A DNA stretch of 18,326 nucleotides, from positions 1 through 18,326 of the forward strand of contig CADWAF010002739.1 in NCBI GenBank assembly GCA_902984215.1, given 5' to 3'. Source of the DNA: Willaertia magna. Lineage: Eukaryota > Heterolobosea > Eutetramitea > Acrasida > Naegleriidae. The notes beneath the pieces were generated by a model. It did no database searches. It was given only the letters and a program-made list of their open reading frames with translations, and was not told the DNA's origin. Within the stretch, counting starts at the first letter, position 1, and each line of letters begins with the position of its first letter. This document shows positions 17,101-18,326 of the stretch, one piece after another. The position numbers were made by a program, and so were the translations under genes.

Positions 17101-18326
17101 CCTAATACACCTTTAGGGATACCTGTACTACCACTTGTAAATGTGACAACAGCAATATCTTCAGGACCAACTTTAACTAAATCCTTTTCAGTTTCGCTGG
17201 TACTTAAATTTGCATCAGAAAATTCAGAGAATATTCCTTCTTTGATTGATTGAGTAATAGATTTCAAATCTACAACAAAATTAATTGTGGATTCTTCATC
17301 ATTTTGAATGAAATTCATTACTTCCTTATGGATTGGACCATTTGCACCAATATTAATCACAACTGAAGGAGAGGCAACCTTTAAACAAGTAATGATACGA
17401 TCTGGTGGATATGCAGGATCTAACATATTAAAACTAGCAGCACATTTCAATACAGATAGTATAGCCCAAACAATTGGACAACTTCTATGACCAAATATAG
17501 TCACAACTTGTTGTCTCTTTAAACCATTCTTTAATAAATACCTTGCTAATTGATTAGAAATTCTATTTAAAACATCAAATGTAATACTTTCTGTACTATC
17601 AATCATTGTAACTCTTTCTGGATGTATTTCAGTTTGTTTTTCAAATACTTCATGTATTGCACCAACAAAATCATCGTTTAGCGCCTTTTCAGGGACCGGT
17701 AAAACTTGTTTTGCATAATCAGTTACTAAAGTATAATCAAAAATTGATTGTTTTGGATTTTCAACTGCTTGTTTAGCAACTAATTTCATTTGATTTAATA
17801 ATTCATTCATTCTTAATTTTGTAAATAAATTTTCTTGATACCATATTTGTAAATCATTTGAATTAGAATTAAAGTGAATATGTAAATCAACATGATTAAA
17901 ATTAGGTTGGCTATTTAATTCACCTTCAAAACAACTATAACCAACTTGAATTAATAAAGAGGTATCAATCTTTTCTGTTTGAGTTTTTTCTATTTCTACA
18001 AGAACTTCTTTAAAATCGGAAGTAATCATATTAATCATTGAATTTGTGAAAGAATCACAAGTTTTTTCAAATAACTTTTGGAAAGCATACTTTTCCAAGT
18101 CGTTAGATATTCCTTCAATAGTATCTTCTTCAGCATTTGGGATTGGAATACTCATTGAAACTAATAATGATTCTTTTTCACTTGGTTGAACTGAAATTAA
18201 AAAGGTTTCTTCATATGTATATCTAGCTAATATTAAAGAGAAAACTGCAAGAACAAAACTATTCTTTACAAAGGATAAATTATTATTATTGGATTTTGGA
18301 GAAAATCTCTTTACAAATGCTTCACT
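14136..18326 (-). CDS. L-2-aminoadipate reductase, Lys2 type (5' end outside window)
   Basis: Lys2 reduces 2-aminoadipate to its semialdehyde in the alpha-aminoadipate lysine pathway. The frame is open from the window edge (18326) to the stop at 14138-14136, giving 1396 visible residues; the ATG at 18155 is internal. Residues 1-57 carry a condensation-like segment (FVLAVFSLILARYTYEE) found near the N-terminus of yeast Lys2, so about 50 residues may be missing. The adenylation domain (about 220-800) has TSGSTGIPKG (397-406), the Lys2-specific IAHDPLQRDIFTPWFLG, YGSTETQ (545-551), YRTGDL and the NGK lysine 787. A carrier domain has LGGHS with phosphopantetheine Ser849. The reductase domain has GCTGFLG (943-949) and YPQSK (Tyr1126/Lys1130). 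A 65-residue Ser/Pro-bearing tail follows. It needs a phosphopantetheinyl transferase (Lys5 type) for activity. No introns are visible. Confidence 0.92.
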   Translation of the reverse strand, partial: SEAFVKRFSPKSNNNNLSFVKNSFVLAVFSLILARYTYEETFLISVQPSEKESLLVSMSIPIPNAEEDTIEGISNDLEKYAFQKLFEKTCDSFTNSMINMITSDFKEVLVEIEKTQTEKIDTSLLIQVGYSCFEGELNSQPNFNHVDLHIHFNSNSNDLQIWYQENLFTKLRMNELLNQMKLVAKQAVENPKQSIFDYTLVTDYAKQVLPVPEKALNDDFVGAIHEVFEKQTEIHPERVTMIDSTESITFDVLNRISNQLARYLLKNGLKRQQVVTIFGHRSCPIVWAILSVLKCAASFNMLDPAYPPDRIITCLKVASPSVVINIGANGPIHKEVMNFIQNDEESTINFVVDLKSITQSIKEGIFSEFSDANLSTSETEKDLVKVGPEDIAVVTFTSGSTGIPKGVLGRFGPLTHYYPWMKQRFGFSEKDRFSMQSGIAHDPLQRDIFTPWFLGATLYIPTNEDIVNPGRLAEWFEEKQITITHLTPAMGQLLTSAASIAVTTGGDSVKLNHLRYAFFVGDVLTKKFVKRLCDIAPQLKVINIYGSTETQRSVTYYLVPRPGELCEETKIPFENLKDILPIGRGMLDVQSLICSRFTSRGNKFMLCGIGEMGEIYMRSPHLSQGYKGKDKDTREKFIPNPFMSAGTVDRMYRTGDLGRYLNSGDAECSGRADDQIKIRGFRIELGEINTALVSHDLVKESVTIVREDCVVGTNEKRIVTYFVLDKVEIEKSSTYGNFYNMDHQLRASIINSIIKDLRNYLKTKLPEYMIPSYFVPLDKIPLTPNGKIMKQSLPRPELNVSSNEDEETFVAPRTPLEKQLVEIWAEILRGGNSKGIGIHDNFFDLGGHSINATQLTLKIRQKVEGASTLPVEVLFRAPTISSLAVAIEQLKTGKSSVQSSQILDLSAETHLEATIRPNHQLSFNDFINYSKTWSDPREVLLSGCTGFLGAFLLADLLKKTSARIYCLVRAENEEKAKKRILESLMSYHFVWTTKEIDQEEEKESRNQVNKTNLHEIVENRIIPIIGDLSKPLLGISPKRFEELSDLIDVIIHNGAAVHWLYSYEKLKTPNVNGTREILRLACSGKKLTPVHYVSTTSVFDSDQYNQFSDVYEDSTLPYHEDLKGGYPQSKYVAEKLCMNARLRGLPVCIYRPGYITGHAKTGSWNPDDFLCRMIKGCIQLGCYPDMPTSKLDMSPVDFVSGAIIYLSRTMDSVVKHQAYHLVNPHEFFFNSLFIAGNKLGYKVDPLPFAEWKEKLFEQTVEKKLGENEEENALYPMLTYFTDDFNTRMSNSNRPWYDNSNTLEGLENSNVRCPKVIELMTTYYYFLCKCGFLEPPSQPTELAKKLGFDKIPAPKREKVVSPLDISTIHRDVNSTHNEPPSPTSFNYRGLMRNNRLQ

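Noticed and set aside
17308..17490. + strand frame inside LYS2
   Set aside because: It is a shadow of the reductase gene on the other strand with no independent support.
1..18326. Anaerobic fungus as source (AT-rich genome plus Lys2)
   Set aside because: A BCS1-type complex III chaperone would be unexpected in a lineage without respiratory mitochondria. This is not decisive, since the BCS1 clade has other members.

Overview
This is nuclear DNA from a unicellular eukaryote. The window has TFIIE, COP9 signalosome, Nopp140 and tRNA-splicing endonuclease genes, short GT-AG introns (41, 43 and 49 nt) and a 5S rRNA gene. Exons are fairly AT-rich and spacers are extremely AT-rich by eye. The mix of an alpha-aminoadipate reductase (lysine synthesis) with a mitochondrial BCS1-type chaperone in a compact, intron-poor genome makes a heterolobosean amoeba (Naegleria/Willaertia type) my best guess. 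That placement is low confidence and rests on family knowledge, not on a search.

Layout. Positions 1-3405 are almost pure A/T and hold no intact gene. They contain a striking inverted-repeat cluster (four copies of a 12-bp palindrome at 350-506) and four stretches that read like decayed coding sequence: 1232-1414 (+), 1842-2273 (+), 2551-2694 (+) and 2764-3211 (-). Positions 3496-13410 are a dense gene block: TFIIE alpha (+), BCS1-like AAA ATPase (-), SEN34 tRNA-splicing endonuclease subunit (+), an RFWD3-like RING/WD40 ubiquitin ligase (+, 2 exons), COP9 signalosome subunit 6 (-, 2 exons) and a Nopp140/NOLC1 nucleolar phosphoprotein (-, 2 exons). A 5S rRNA gene (+) lies at 13614-13731. The rest is a large Lys2-type L-2-aminoadipate reductase (-, 14136-18326) whose 5' end runs off the window; the ATG at 18155 is internal.

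The genes do not form one pathway. They are housekeeping functions: Pol II initiation, complex III assembly, tRNA processing, replication-stress ubiquitination, NEDD8/cullin control, nucleolar snoRNP biogenesis, 5S rRNA and lysine synthesis. Shared gene architecture is informative. All six complete genes have 4-8 A residues immediately before the ATG, all three introns begin GTAAGT, and three stop codons lie inside an AATAAA hexamer. One convergent pair has only 2 bp between stop codons, and another has its two AATAAA signals in a near-perfect mirror arrangement. I found no convincing new multi-gene system. The least explained material is the AT-rich block at the left end.
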